From contig NZ_CP159508.1 in NCBI RefSeq assembly GCF_051131155.1, forward strand, positions 1,240,001 through 1,304,000: DNA of 64,000 bases, in the 5' to 3' direction. The notes beneath the pieces are model-generated. The model saw nothing but the letters and a program-made list of their open reading frames with translations. It was not told the DNA's origin and ran no database searches. The stretch is from Pseudanabaena minima. Lineage in GTDB: Bacteria > Cyanobacteriota > Cyanobacteriia > Pseudanabaenales > Pseudanabaenaceae. Position 1 is the stretch's first letter; every line of letters begins with the position of its first letter. Position numbers and translations under genes: made by a program. Shown here in pieces: positions 54,439-62,774 of this stretch.

Positions 54439-54709
54439 TGTGATGTAACTCACCTTTCGCAGATAGAATTCCTGCGATAGCAGAGGTTTGGGGCTGGCAC
54501 GGGGGCGCAGCCCCTACGGAACAGGAATTATTCAGGTAGGGGCAATCCCCCCGTGGTTGCCCTGCTTTGCGAGCAGCAAGAGATTCATCGTCTACGTTCT
54601 GCGTAACATCAATGATGTAAGTCTTGACCAGTCATAGTGATTTCGCTTAGGATTGAGCAAAGGCGGCGCAATGCGTCGCTTTTACTTTTTGAAGCTTAGA
54701 GATATTACA
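54439..54709. other. Intergenic region with shared 28-base motif
   Basis: It contains a G/C-rich inverted repeat (GGGGCTGGCACGGG/GCAGCCCC) and the 28-base motif at 54535-54562, identical to 6939-6966 inside a MITE-like element. No gene is seen. Confidence 0.65.
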
Positions 54710-55867
54710 TTGACTACTGTTTCGCTATCACATCGCGCTATTCAAATTAAAGAATCCCAAATTCGCGAAGCCTCCCGTTACTGCGAAAAGTTTGGCGCAA
54801 TTAATCTTGCTCAAGGTTTACCTGACTTTCCTGCGCCAGAAGCAATCAAAGAATCCGCAAGAGCCGCGATCGCCTCAGACTTTAACCAATATGCAGATAG
54901 TTGGGGTTGGGACAAGTTGCGCGTGGCGATCGCTGAAAAAATGCAGCGTGACAACCAAATTACTGTCGATCCTGATACGGAAGTAACAGTCTGCTGCGGC
55001 GCAACCGAGGGACTAAATATAGCCCTGATGACCTTAATCAATCAAGGAGATCGCGTCTTAATTTTTGAACCATTTTACGAGAATTACATTCCGAATCTAG
55101 CGACAGTGGGCGGGATTCCTGAATTTATTACCCTGCAACCACCACAATGGGAAATCACTCAAGAAATCCTTGAACCTGCTTTTAAAAAAGGAATTAAGGC
55201 GGTAATTATTAACAGTCCTGCTAATCCTACGGGCAAAGTCTGGACGCGCACAGAATTAGAATTAATCGCTAAACTCTGCCAGCAGTATGATGTCTATGCA
55301 ATTACCGATGAAATTTACGAATATATTATTTATGAAGGCGAACATATTAGCCTGATGAGTATTGAAGGAATGCGCGATCGCACAATCGTCGTGAATGGTT
55401 TCTCAAAAACCTTTTGTATCACTGGCTGGCGGTTAGGATATACTGTGGCAAGCCCTGAACTAACAGCGGCAATGCGGCGGATTCATGACTTTATTACGAT
55501 TTGCGCTCCTGCACCTTTGCAACATGCCGCATTAACTGCGATGCAGTTTGGGAGCGAATATTTTACTCAGTTAGCACTAGATTACAAACGTAAGCGCGAT
55601 ATGCTTTACCCTGCTTTGGTAGAGCTAGGGCTGTCACCTGTACTGCCTAGAGGCGCATATTACATCTGGACTGATAGCTCCGCGATCGCCTCAGATGCTG
55701 ACAGTGCAGCCTTTCGCTTAGCCCAAGAAGCCTTAGTTGCTGCCGTCCCTGGTAGTTGCTTTAGTCATCCTGATCGTGACAAGGTAAATGGCTTAAGATT
55801 CTGTTTTGCTAAGAAAGATAGCACAATTGAAGCAGCGGTCAAAAATTTGCGTAAACTCAAATTATAG
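54710..55867 (+). CDS. Class I/II PLP aminotransferase (methionine/kynurenine type)
   Basis: About 385 residues from a likely TTG start at 54710; two other starts upstream (54653, 54671) would add a poorly conserved leader. Motifs are INLAQGLPDFPAPEAIKESA, INSPANPTGKVWTRTELE, ITDEIYEYIIYEG and FSKTFCITGWRLGY, whose Lys binds PLP. The family includes methionine and kynurenine aminotransferases and cysteine-S-conjugate lyases; substrate not assigned. Confidence 0.9.
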   Translation: MTTVSLSHRAIQIKESQIREASRYCEKFGAINLAQGLPDFPAPEAIKESARAAIASDFNQYADSWGWDKLRVAIAEKMQRDNQITVDPDTEVTVCCGATEGLNIALMTLINQGDRVLIFEPFYENYIPNLATVGGIPEFITLQPPQWEITQEILEPAFKKGIKAVIINSPANPTGKVWTRTELELIAKLCQQYDVYAITDEIYEYIIYEGEHISLMSIEGMRDRTIVVNGFSKTFCITGWRLGYTVASPELTAAMRRIHDFITICAPAPLQHAALTAMQFGSEYFTQLALDYKRKRDMLYPALVELGLSPVLPRGAYYIWTDSSAIASDADSAAFRLAQEALVAAVPGSCFSHPDRDKVNGLRFCFAKKDSTIEAAVKNLRKLKL

Positions 55868-55971
55868 ACTGTTAGGAATCATCGATATTTGGCTATATTT
55901 CTAGATTTGGCAAGAATGTCTCGGTCAGTTTTGCCAAGTTGTATTTAATCCCGATAGTCGGGAGCAAGGCT

Positions 55972-56403
55972 ATGTTTGAAAATATAGAAGATAATGCGAT
56001 CGCGAAGATACCTGAGCTACTTCATGAGTATCCAGAGTTTATGAATTTACAAACTCTGGATATTGATATGTTTCAAGAATTGCGAGAGACAATTGGCGAC
56101 GATATAATTTTTTCAGATTTAATTACGATTTATCTTAATTCAGCCGAGAATTTAATGGTATCGATTCAGACTGCTTTTACAGATCAAGATGCGAGTAAAT
56201 TTGCACTGGCTTCGCATTCTCTAAAATCTACCAGTGCTAGCATTGGCGCAACTAGACTATCTCAAATCTCTAAGTATTTAGAGAAAATTGGCAAATCGGG
56301 AGAAATTACGATTTCTTCTGAGTTTTTAAATTTCCTAAATAATGAATATAATGAGGTAATTAAGGCGATTCAAGTCAGTATTCTTGAGTTTATGTCACAA
56401 TAA
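55972..56403 (+). CDS. HPt (histidine phosphotransfer) domain protein
   Basis: About 143 residues from the ATG at 55972, preceded by GGGAGCAAGG. The four-helix HPt signature ALASHSLKSTSASIGATRLS contains the phosphorylatable His. It would relay phosphate between a hybrid kinase and a response regulator, neither of which is adjacent. arsS follows 27 bases later. Confidence 0.9.
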   Translation: MFENIEDNAIAKIPELLHEYPEFMNLQTLDIDMFQELRETIGDDIIFSDLITIYLNSAENLMVSIQTAFTDQDASKFALASHSLKSTSASIGATRLSQISKYLEKIGKSGEITISSEFLNFLNNEYNEVIKAIQVSILEFMSQ

Positions 56404-56430
56404 TCACACATTCATGCTTATTGCTAATCT

Positions 56431-57423
56431 ATGCAAGTTCCTGCGATCGCTACCACACCATTTTCTCAAAAACTAAAAGCTCCATTTCTAAAACGTCAGA
56501 TCTCCGTATTGCAGGTTAACTTAGGTAAAATTTGCAATCTTGCTTGCACTCACTGCCATGTCGAAGCTAGTCCCACTCGTACTGAAGAATTAACACCAGA
56601 AATTTGCCAACAGTTAATCGAAGTTATCAATCGGTTCCCGCAAATTCAAACAATTGATCTGACGGGGGGTGCTCCAGAGATGTTGTATGGATTTCGTCCC
56701 TTAGTTAAAGCCGCAAGAGAACAGGATAAAGAAGTAATTGTTCGCTCTAACTTGACAATTTATTTTGAAAAGGGATACGACGATATCCCCGAATTTTTTG
56801 CTCAAAATCAAGTACGTGTAGTCGCCTCTATGCCCTGCTATCTTGAGGACAATGTGGATAAGATGCGTGGTAAAGGCGTATTTGATCTCTCAATTCAGGC
56901 TTTGCAATGGCTAAATCGTCTTGGCTACGGCTCTGATCCCCATCTGGTTCTGGATTTGGTCTACAATCCACCTCTTCCCATTTCTAATAAATTTTCCCTT
57001 GCGCCCAATCAACAAAGCTTGCAAGAAGCTTATAAAGCTCATCTGCAAGATCATTTTGGGATAGTTTTTAATAGCCTATTCACAATAACAAACCTTCCCA
57101 TTGGTAGAAGCAAGTTCCATCTGCGCCATCGCAAGTTAGAAGAAGAATATTCACAATTTTTGGAATCGCATTTTAACTCTGATACTCTTGACTATGTGAT
57201 GTGTCGTAACCAGCTCTCGGTGGATTATCAAGGCAATATCTATGATTGTGATTTTAATCAAATGGAGAATCTACCAGCGCGATCGCCTCATGGTGCTGCT
57301 TTGACTATCTCCAAAGTCATCGAACTAGGTGATTTAGATGTCATCCAAGAAATTCAAACCGATGACTATTGCTATGGTTGTACCGCAGGTAGTGGCTCAA
57401 GCTGCGGTGGTGCATTGTTATAA
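56431..57423 (+). CDS. arsS: Arsenosugar biosynthesis radical SAM protein
   Basis: A 330-residue radical SAM enzyme. The Fe-S motif CNLACTHC is at C35, C39 and C42. The C-terminal DUF3641-type part has NPPLPISNKF, DYVMCRNQL and CYGCTAGSGSSCGGALL. ArsS transfers a deoxyadenosyl group to methylated arsenic, giving arsenosugar precursors. The usual partner arsM is not nearby. The stop codon is in the stem of a hairpin (57418-57446). Confidence 0.93.
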   Translation: MQVPAIATTPFSQKLKAPFLKRQISVLQVNLGKICNLACTHCHVEASPTRTEELTPEICQQLIEVINRFPQIQTIDLTGGAPEMLYGFRPLVKAAREQDKEVIVRSNLTIYFEKGYDDIPEFFAQNQVRVVASMPCYLEDNVDKMRGKGVFDLSIQALQWLNRLGYGSDPHLVLDLVYNPPLPISNKFSLAPNQQSLQEAYKAHLQDHFGIVFNSLFTITNLPIGRSKFHLRHRKLEEEYSQFLESHFNSDTLDYVMCRNQLSVDYQGNIYDCDFNQMENLPARSPHGAALTISKVIELGDLDVIQEIQTDDYCYGCTAGSGSSCGGALL

Positions 57424-57555
57424 ACGGTGCTTAGCGCCGTTTATAACACCAATTCCCAAAAGTGTGGTAACGCTTTTGGGAATTAAAAAACAAACCCAGT
57501 AAAGATTTTAAAAACACAAAATGGCGCAGCCATTTTGTGTTTTTAAAATCTTTAC
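57418..57555. repeat. Composite palindromic repeat B-A (copy 2) with arsS hairpin
   Basis: Three palindromes in a row: 57418-57446 (TTATAAACGGTGC, loop TTA, includes the arsS stop), palindrome B 57451-57484, and palindrome A 57499-57555 (27-bp perfect stem, loop GCA) ending 3 bases before the moxR stop. B and A and the linker match 26532-26630 in reverse. Confidence 0.85.
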
Positions 57556-57558
57556 AAT

Positions 57559-58506
57559 TTAAGGAACAGTTACAACGTCTAGTAAACGTTGAATGATTTT
57601 CTTCGGCGATCGCCTTCCTGCTGCCATAATCCGATGCCCTAAAACGAATGGGGCAAGGAATTTCACATCATCAGGTAAAACATAATCAGACTTACGATCG
57701 CGGTCGAGCATTTGTTGAATAAAGGCATAGCTCTGAACTGATCGCAATAGAGCCGTTGTCCCTCTGGGGCTAACACCAAGGGTAATTTCTTCATCATTAC
57801 GAGTTGCGCGGACAATATTCACGATGTATTCGCTAGTCGCATCGCTAACAGGGACTTGAGTACAGAGTTGTCGAATCTCTAGTACCTCTTCAGGAGTAAT
57901 ACATGCCTCTAATTGCGCAGAACCAATTTTCCCAACTTGCATCCGTTTTAGCATTTCTAGCTCTTCTGCTTCGTTGGGATAGCCAATACTAAAGGACAGA
58001 GCAAAGCGATCGAGTTGAGCCTCTGGTAATGGGAAAGTACCTTGATATTCGATGGGGTTTTGAGTGGCGATCGCAAAAAATGGTGAAGGGACTTTCCGTG
58101 ATATGCCATCAACGGTGACTTGGCTCTCTTCCATTACTTCAAGCAATGCTGACTGGGTACGTGGTGTCGCCCGATTGATCTCATCAGCAAGCAACACATT
58201 CGCAAATACTGGACCTGGCAAAAACTGAAATTCACCTTTTTGAGGATTCCAAATATTTGTACCTGTAATGTCGGTGGGTAGTAAATCTGGGGTACATTGT
58301 ACACGCTGAAATTTACCAGAAATAGAGGCAGCTAGAGATTTGGCGAGTAGAGTCTTGCCCACCCCCGGCACATCTTCAAGTAAGGCGTGACCACCCGAAA
58401 ATAGTGCTACTAAGACCAGTTGAATGGCTTCATCTTTGCCAACGATCGCCTTCGCCAGATTATCAACTAACTGTTGTACTTTAAGTTGCTTTTCCATTTT
58501 CCCCAT
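57559..58506 (-). CDS. MoxR-family AAA ATPase
   Basis: About 316 residues from the ATG at 58506. Walker A is EDVPGVGKTLLAKSL, Walker B is VLLADEINRATPRTQSALLEV, and ATQNPIEYQGTFPLPEAQLDRF is the family sensor region. MoxR proteins act as chaperones for VWA-domain or metal-centre partners. No DUF58 or VWA gene is adjacent. It converges with arsS. Confidence 0.95.
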   Translation of the reverse strand: MGKMEKQLKVQQLVDNLAKAIVGKDEAIQLVLVALFSGGHALLEDVPGVGKTLLAKSLAASISGKFQRVQCTPDLLPTDITGTNIWNPQKGEFQFLPGPVFANVLLADEINRATPRTQSALLEVMEESQVTVDGISRKVPSPFFAIATQNPIEYQGTFPLPEAQLDRFALSFSIGYPNEAEELEMLKRMQVGKIGSAQLEACITPEEVLEIRQLCTQVPVSDATSEYIVNIVRATRNDEEITLGVSPRGTTALLRSVQSYAFIQQMLDRDRKSDYVLPDDVKFLAPFVLGHRIMAAGRRSPKKIIQRLLDVVTVP

Positions 58507-58721
58507 CAAGCTTGTGAAGATCGAGTTTTGCAATACTTTTCATACTAACGTATTGCGGTTCGCTTACCCATGAAAGCAGCAGAGGCAAAATTTAGGTTTG
58601 TGATGCACCTTCGGCGCAGCACAAACCATGAAAGGCTGTAGAAGCAATTCATGAATTGCCTTTACTGCCTTTCATGGTTTGTGATCTGCTAAGATCAACA
58701 GCGTGAGGACTCAGGAGTTAC

Positions 58722-60086
58722 ATGGCTGGATATACGCTGATTTTAGCGATTTTGATCTTAGGAGGCATGATCGCGACGTTAGGCGATCGCATCGGCACTA
58801 AGGTTGGAAAGGCGCGGCTTAGCATATTCAAATTAAGACCGCGCGACACTGCTACAGTCGTGACGATCGCTACGGGAGGGATGATCTCTGCTTCTACATT
58901 AGGAATTTTGCTATTACTAAGTGGTCAGCTAAGAGATGGATTGTTTCGTCTTGAAAGTATTCGCTCAGAATTAGCTAGCAGCCAAGAGCAGAAGCAAAAA
59001 ATCGAAACTGAGCTAAATGCTGCAAAAACTGAACAGGAAAAAGCACAACAACGTCTAGGGCAAATTAATCAATCCTTAGTCCAAGCTTTGCGAAAACAGT
59101 CAGAGACTCAAGCACTGTTACAGTCAGTTGAGAGCAAATTTGAACAAGCTAACGAAGAACTGCAAAAAGCCTCACAGCAGGAAGCCGATTTGCGCGATCG
59201 CATTCAAAGTTTGAGCGCAGAGCAAGAAAGTCTCCAAGCCGAAAGTAACCAACTGCGAGATGAAAAAGAACGAATTTCTACTGAGTTAGCAAGTATTTCC
59301 CGCGATCGGGAAACGCTCAAACAAAGGGTTGATGAATCAGAGCAACGCTTGGCAGAAATCGAAAAACAAAGAATAGCACTCGGCTCAGAAGTTGCTTCTC
59401 TCGAATCCGCCCGTGAGCAATTACTGATTAGCCTTGAGGCTCTACGCAAAGGCAACGTCGCAATTTTTGCAGATCAGATTTTATCAATTGGGGTTGTGCG
59501 CCCAAATCTGAGTCAATCTGAGTTACGTCAAGCCAGTACCCAACTATTGCAACAGGCTGAGCGTAACGCCCGTGAATTGTTAGATTTTCTTCCCGACCAA
59601 GCCCCCAAAGAACCCGTCATCAAAATTACGGAAGCACAGATTGAAGGCTTGCTAAATCGGATTAAAGATGGTCAAAGCTATGTGATCCGCATCCTGTCAG
59701 CAGGCAACTTCCTGAAACGCGAGACCAGAATAGCGATCGCCGCCGATGTCACCCTGAACCGCCAAATATTTGCCCCAGGTGCTGAAATCGCTTCCTTGCA
59801 ATTTACCCCTGATCTACCACCACAGGCTCTTGCATCAAGAATTGAGCAACTATTTTTATTAGTCAGTTTTCGCGCTCGCCGTGAGGGCGTGCTAGCTAAT
59901 CCACTTACAGGGAAAGTTGGTAATTTTCCTCCTGAGGCTTTGACTGAGCTTTTTAAAGTAGTGAGTGAGCTTAAAACTCCCTATGAAATTAAGGCTGTAG
60001 CCAAGGAAGCCATTTTTCCCGCGAGTTCTCTGATTTTAGAGCTAGTAATTCGTCAAAATGGCATTGAAATTGGTCGATTTAGTTAA
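58722..60086 (+). CDS. DUF3084 membrane-anchored coiled-coil protein
   Basis: A 454-residue cyanobacterial protein. An N-terminal membrane segment (YTLILAILILGGMIATLGDRIG), a second hydrophobic stretch (residues 55-70), a long coiled coil (about 80-240), and a C-terminal DUF3084 domain (from GNVAIFADQILSIGVVRP). The architecture suggests a scaffold or tether at the membrane. The function is not known. Confidence 0.88.
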   Translation: MAGYTLILAILILGGMIATLGDRIGTKVGKARLSIFKLRPRDTATVVTIATGGMISASTLGILLLLSGQLRDGLFRLESIRSELASSQEQKQKIETELNAAKTEQEKAQQRLGQINQSLVQALRKQSETQALLQSVESKFEQANEELQKASQQEADLRDRIQSLSAEQESLQAESNQLRDEKERISTELASISRDRETLKQRVDESEQRLAEIEKQRIALGSEVASLESAREQLLISLEALRKGNVAIFADQILSIGVVRPNLSQSELRQASTQLLQQAERNARELLDFLPDQAPKEPVIKITEAQIEGLLNRIKDGQSYVIRILSAGNFLKRETRIAIAADVTLNRQIFAPGAEIASLQFTPDLPPQALASRIEQLFLLVSFRARREGVLANPLTGKVGNFPPEALTELFKVVSELKTPYEIKAVAKEAIFPASSLILELVIRQNGIEIGRFS

Positions 60087-60232
60087 CTAGAAAGCTTGAA
60101 GCGGCGCAAGGTTCTACCTCAATCTTTCTGGGTTTAATAAGTGGTGGTGCTTCAAGCCCCTACTTATCGTTTGGGTTTTGATTTGCATTGTCTATCTCTT
60201 GCACTACTAGGCGAAAGCGATAAAATACATCT

Positions 60233-60523
60233 ATGGCAAAAATATCTCTGTGCGATCGCTGTAATTTTTATTCTCACAGCCAGTTTTTGGTTTGTGCAGT
60301 ACATCCTTACGGTCCAGAGTGGGGGATTTGCTCGGATTTTGCCTCGGCGGAATTATGGGAACCCGATGATCCTAAAAGCTATGATCCTGCTATGGAATCA
60401 GAATGTGGCTGGCATCCCATCTTTACAGGAAAATGCCCAGAATGCCGCACTTCTTTTTCGCGAATGCGGATACCACCTGAGCAATGGCGATGTAAATGCT
60501 GTGGCTGGGAAGATGATCTGTAA
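60233..60523 (+). CDS. Small zinc-ribbon-like protein
   Basis: A 96-residue protein with CxxC-type pairs: LCDRC near the N-terminus, GKCPECRTSF and RCKCCGWED near the C-terminus, so a zinc ribbon is likely. The middle (HPYGPEWGICSDFASAELWEPDDP) is typical of a cyanobacterial family of unknown role. The overlapping frame from 60141 is not supported. The stop lies in a hairpin. Confidence 0.75.
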   Translation: MAKISLCDRCNFYSHSQFLVCAVHPYGPEWGICSDFASAELWEPDDPKSYDPAMESECGWHPIFTGKCPECRTSFSRMRIPPEQWRCKCCGWEDDL

Positions 60524-60550
60524 TCAAAATTTGCAAAGCAAATTTTGATT
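60522..60550. terminator. Shared bidirectional hairpin
   Basis: A perfect 13-bp stem (AATCAAAATTTGC, loop AAA) covering most of the stop codons of two convergent genes (60521-60523 and 60549-60551). Confidence 0.8.
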
Positions 60551-61187
60551 ATTCCTTGCGATCGCTCCAGACATCACGACCTTTAACATTGCTAATGGTA
60601 TTCAACACCGCCGCCGCCGCCGCCATAATATCTCTCTCTTCACCACCGAGATATAGCCGCCCAAAGCTACCTACCGCAACAATTTCGAGAATATTAATTG
60701 AGGCAGCTTTTTCGGCTTCGTTAGCCGCAAGAGCCGCATACGCCGCAGGCTCCACTTCCATAATGTACAGAGTTTGCCCCGACAGCAACATTTGACCACG
60801 CCGAAAGCGATTAATTAGCTGGGTTTGATGTGCGTCTACATTACGAATAATTTGGCTGGATAACAATCTTGGTTTAATCCGATCTTCTTCAGTTACGCCC
60901 AACATCTCTAGAATGGCACGACCTGCGGCTTGGGTCTCGCCTTGACTTGCCGAATGAATTTCCAACAATCCGTACAAGCGCTCAACAATTTGCACACCTG
61001 GACGGACGGACGTTGATTTCAGAGCAACATCAGTAATGCGGTTAATTTCAATACCTGGGGAAATTTCGATCCAGAGGGAGGTGTCACCTGGTAATGGCAA
61101 AAATCCTTGTGCGATCGTTCCTAAGTAAGCAGCGTGTTGTTTTTGTAAATTGTCTAAGTAAACGTAGCTGCGTAAATCGATACCCAA
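60549..61187 (-). CDS. Tandem BMC-like (microcompartment-fold) protein
   Basis: A 212-residue protein with two BMC-like halves: the first around residues 15-100 (SLWIEISPGIEINRITDVALK) and the second around 115-205 (AALAANEAEKAASINILEIVAVGSFGRLYLGGEERDIMAAAAAVL), which carries the Ala-rich helix and Gly turn of BMC domains. Related short proteins occur in cyanobacteria outside the ccm operon. Here there are no carboxysome genes alongside. Whether it is a shell protein is inferred. Confidence 0.6.
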   Translation of the reverse strand: MGIDLRSYVYLDNLQKQHAAYLGTIAQGFLPLPGDTSLWIEISPGIEINRITDVALKSTSVRPGVQIVERLYGLLEIHSASQGETQAAGRAILEMLGVTEEDRIKPRLLSSQIIRNVDAHQTQLINRFRRGQMLLSGQTLYIMEVEPAAYAALAANEAEKAASINILEIVAVGSFGRLYLGGEERDIMAAAAAVLNTISNVKGRDVWSDRKE

Positions 61188-61273
61188 AAATTTTTTCTCC
61201 CACGAGGCTTTGACTGGGTTTTACTAGCTGTTTAAATCAAGTAATTTTTAGCTACCCAACATGTAATTTTATA

Positions 61274-61334
61274 GCAATAGCACCAAAAAAGAGAGATGAT
61301 GCTTCGCGTCATCTCTCTTTTTTGGTGCTATTGC
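61274..61334 (-). terminator. Hairpin between two minus-strand genes
   Basis: A 29-bp stem (one G-T pair) with TTC loop between the BMC-like gene start and the next gene's stop. It would end the upstream minus-strand message. Confidence 0.75.
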
Positions 61335-61368
61335 AACAAGGGGCTTAAGCCACTTTTTTTAGAGAAAG

Positions 61369-62439
61369 CTACAAACCAGCTTGAGCCTTGGCTACCACTT
61401 GACCATCTTTAAACTCAATAATGGCATTACTCCCCTGAGGATTTTTCCAAGAATAAACCTGTCCAATGCTGTTGTTGGAATTATTCTCAGCAATAACTTG
61501 ACCAGATTTACCAAAGACCTTTTCCACCTGCTCAATGGTCATCCCTTTTTGAATGCGATTAAATTTCTCCAAAGTCACAAAGTCTGATTCTTGCTGATTT
61601 GGAGTTTGGGCGATCGCCTCAACTGACGCAGAAGGCGTAGCTTTAGTAGATGGGGTATTGATGACAGATGGTTCACTAGTCTGATCAGGGGTAGGTTTGG
61701 TTGTAGATGCTGTATTTTTTACTAACTTATTTTCAGCAGGTGAATCTGAAGCTGTTGTAGAAGTACTTGAATCAACTACCACTCTAGATGTGATTGCCCT
61801 GACAGAAGCGCCAATTCCTAAACCTAACAAAACAATTGATAGACCAACCAATACTAACTGCCAATAATTACCAGTTGATTGTGATTTTTGCTGCTCAGAT
61901 TTAGTAACTACAAGTGCATTATTTAATCTCTTAGGGTTAGAAGGCTCTAGCTCAGAATTTAATAAGCGATTTTTAGTTTGATTTGGATCATGTGTTGGAG
62001 CAATTTTGGAGATCGCTTGCTGTAAAACAGAATGTTTAGAAAGACTTGGTTCTGGTGCTCTAGTTTCTGGTGATCGCTTACTGTCCAGCTCTGGCTCTAA
62101 ATCAGGGATTGTACTCGGTGATGATGTTGACAGATCTAGCATAAATTGCTCCGTCCATAGTAGGCGCTGCTCATTCATCTCTTGAGCATTGCGCCAACAA
62201 TGAATTTTAAATTTGGCTACTGATTCTACATGTAAATTTTGAAGTTTGACATTGACTAATGTCAGCAATTTTTCCTTGTCAATGGCTGAATCTGTCCGAA
62301 TTTGTAGCTCTAAACTACTATCGACAATTTCCACAGCGACATCAAGTTTCTGAATGTCAAGGGGCTGTAACTCCTGACAAATAATTTCGGCGATCGCCTT
62401 TGGATCTCGTTTATGGGCAAGTTCGGCAATCGAAAGCAT
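61369..62439 (-). CDS. Uncharacterised single-pass membrane protein with BLIP/OmlA-like C-terminus
   Basis: A 356-residue protein. The N-terminal domain (to about residue 110) has an alpha/beta pattern (LAHKRDPKAIAEIICQELQ, VAKFKIHCWRNAQEMNEQRLLWTEQF). Then come a Ser/Pro-rich linker, one membrane segment (LVLVGLSIVLLGLGIGASV, about 197-215), a Thr/Ser linker and a C-terminal domain FNRIQKGMTIEQVEKVFG resembling SmpA/OmlA or BLIP domains. The orientation is likely cytoplasmic N-terminus and periplasmic C-terminus. Function not known. Confidence 0.75.
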   Translation of the reverse strand: MLSIAELAHKRDPKAIAEIICQELQPLDIQKLDVAVEIVDSSLELQIRTDSAIDKEKLLTLVNVKLQNLHVESVAKFKIHCWRNAQEMNEQRLLWTEQFMLDLSTSSPSTIPDLEPELDSKRSPETRAPEPSLSKHSVLQQAISKIAPTHDPNQTKNRLLNSELEPSNPKRLNNALVVTKSEQQKSQSTGNYWQLVLVGLSIVLLGLGIGASVRAITSRVVVDSSTSTTASDSPAENKLVKNTASTTKPTPDQTSEPSVINTPSTKATPSASVEAIAQTPNQQESDFVTLEKFNRIQKGMTIEQVEKVFGKSGQVIAENNSNNSIGQVYSWKNPQGSNAIIEFKDGQVVAKAQAGL

Positions 62440-62774
62440 ACTTGACTAATCGTCCTAGGCTAAATAGTGAATAGCTATAACTACTCTTGGCTATCTTAAT
62501 TTCAATACATTACACTTGCCAATTGAAAGCTGCGATCGGCTAAATTGCGTGATTGTATCAAATATTCATTATATAGATTATTCTTAAAAAGTCGAGTGGA
62601 GCGCTTTGCGCTCCACTCGACTTTTTAAGAATAATCCTCAGACCCCAAACACTCCATGTGTTTCTCGACACATACAACTTAATAAATTTCGGTCTTGTGC
62701 ATCACAAATGAGATAAATCCTGATAGGGTTAATTTGGAAACTGTAACTCAAATTTTTTGTAACCCACAGAATTC
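62440..62774. other. Divergent promoter region with a long palindrome
   Basis: The 335 bases lie between two divergently transcribed genes and contain only the 29-bp palindrome at 62576-62636. No gene is seen. Confidence 0.65.
62576..62636. repeat. Perfect 29-bp palindrome
   Basis: Arms 62576-62604 and 62608-62636 (core AAAAAGTCGAGTGGAGCGC, loop TTT). It is not behind any gene: both flanking genes point away from it. Confidence 0.85.

Noticed and set aside
60141..60548. A 135-codon frame overlapping the zinc-ribbon gene
   Set aside because: The 60233-60523 frame has paired Cys motifs and a typical cyanobacterial pattern; the other is a by-product with no recognisable domain.
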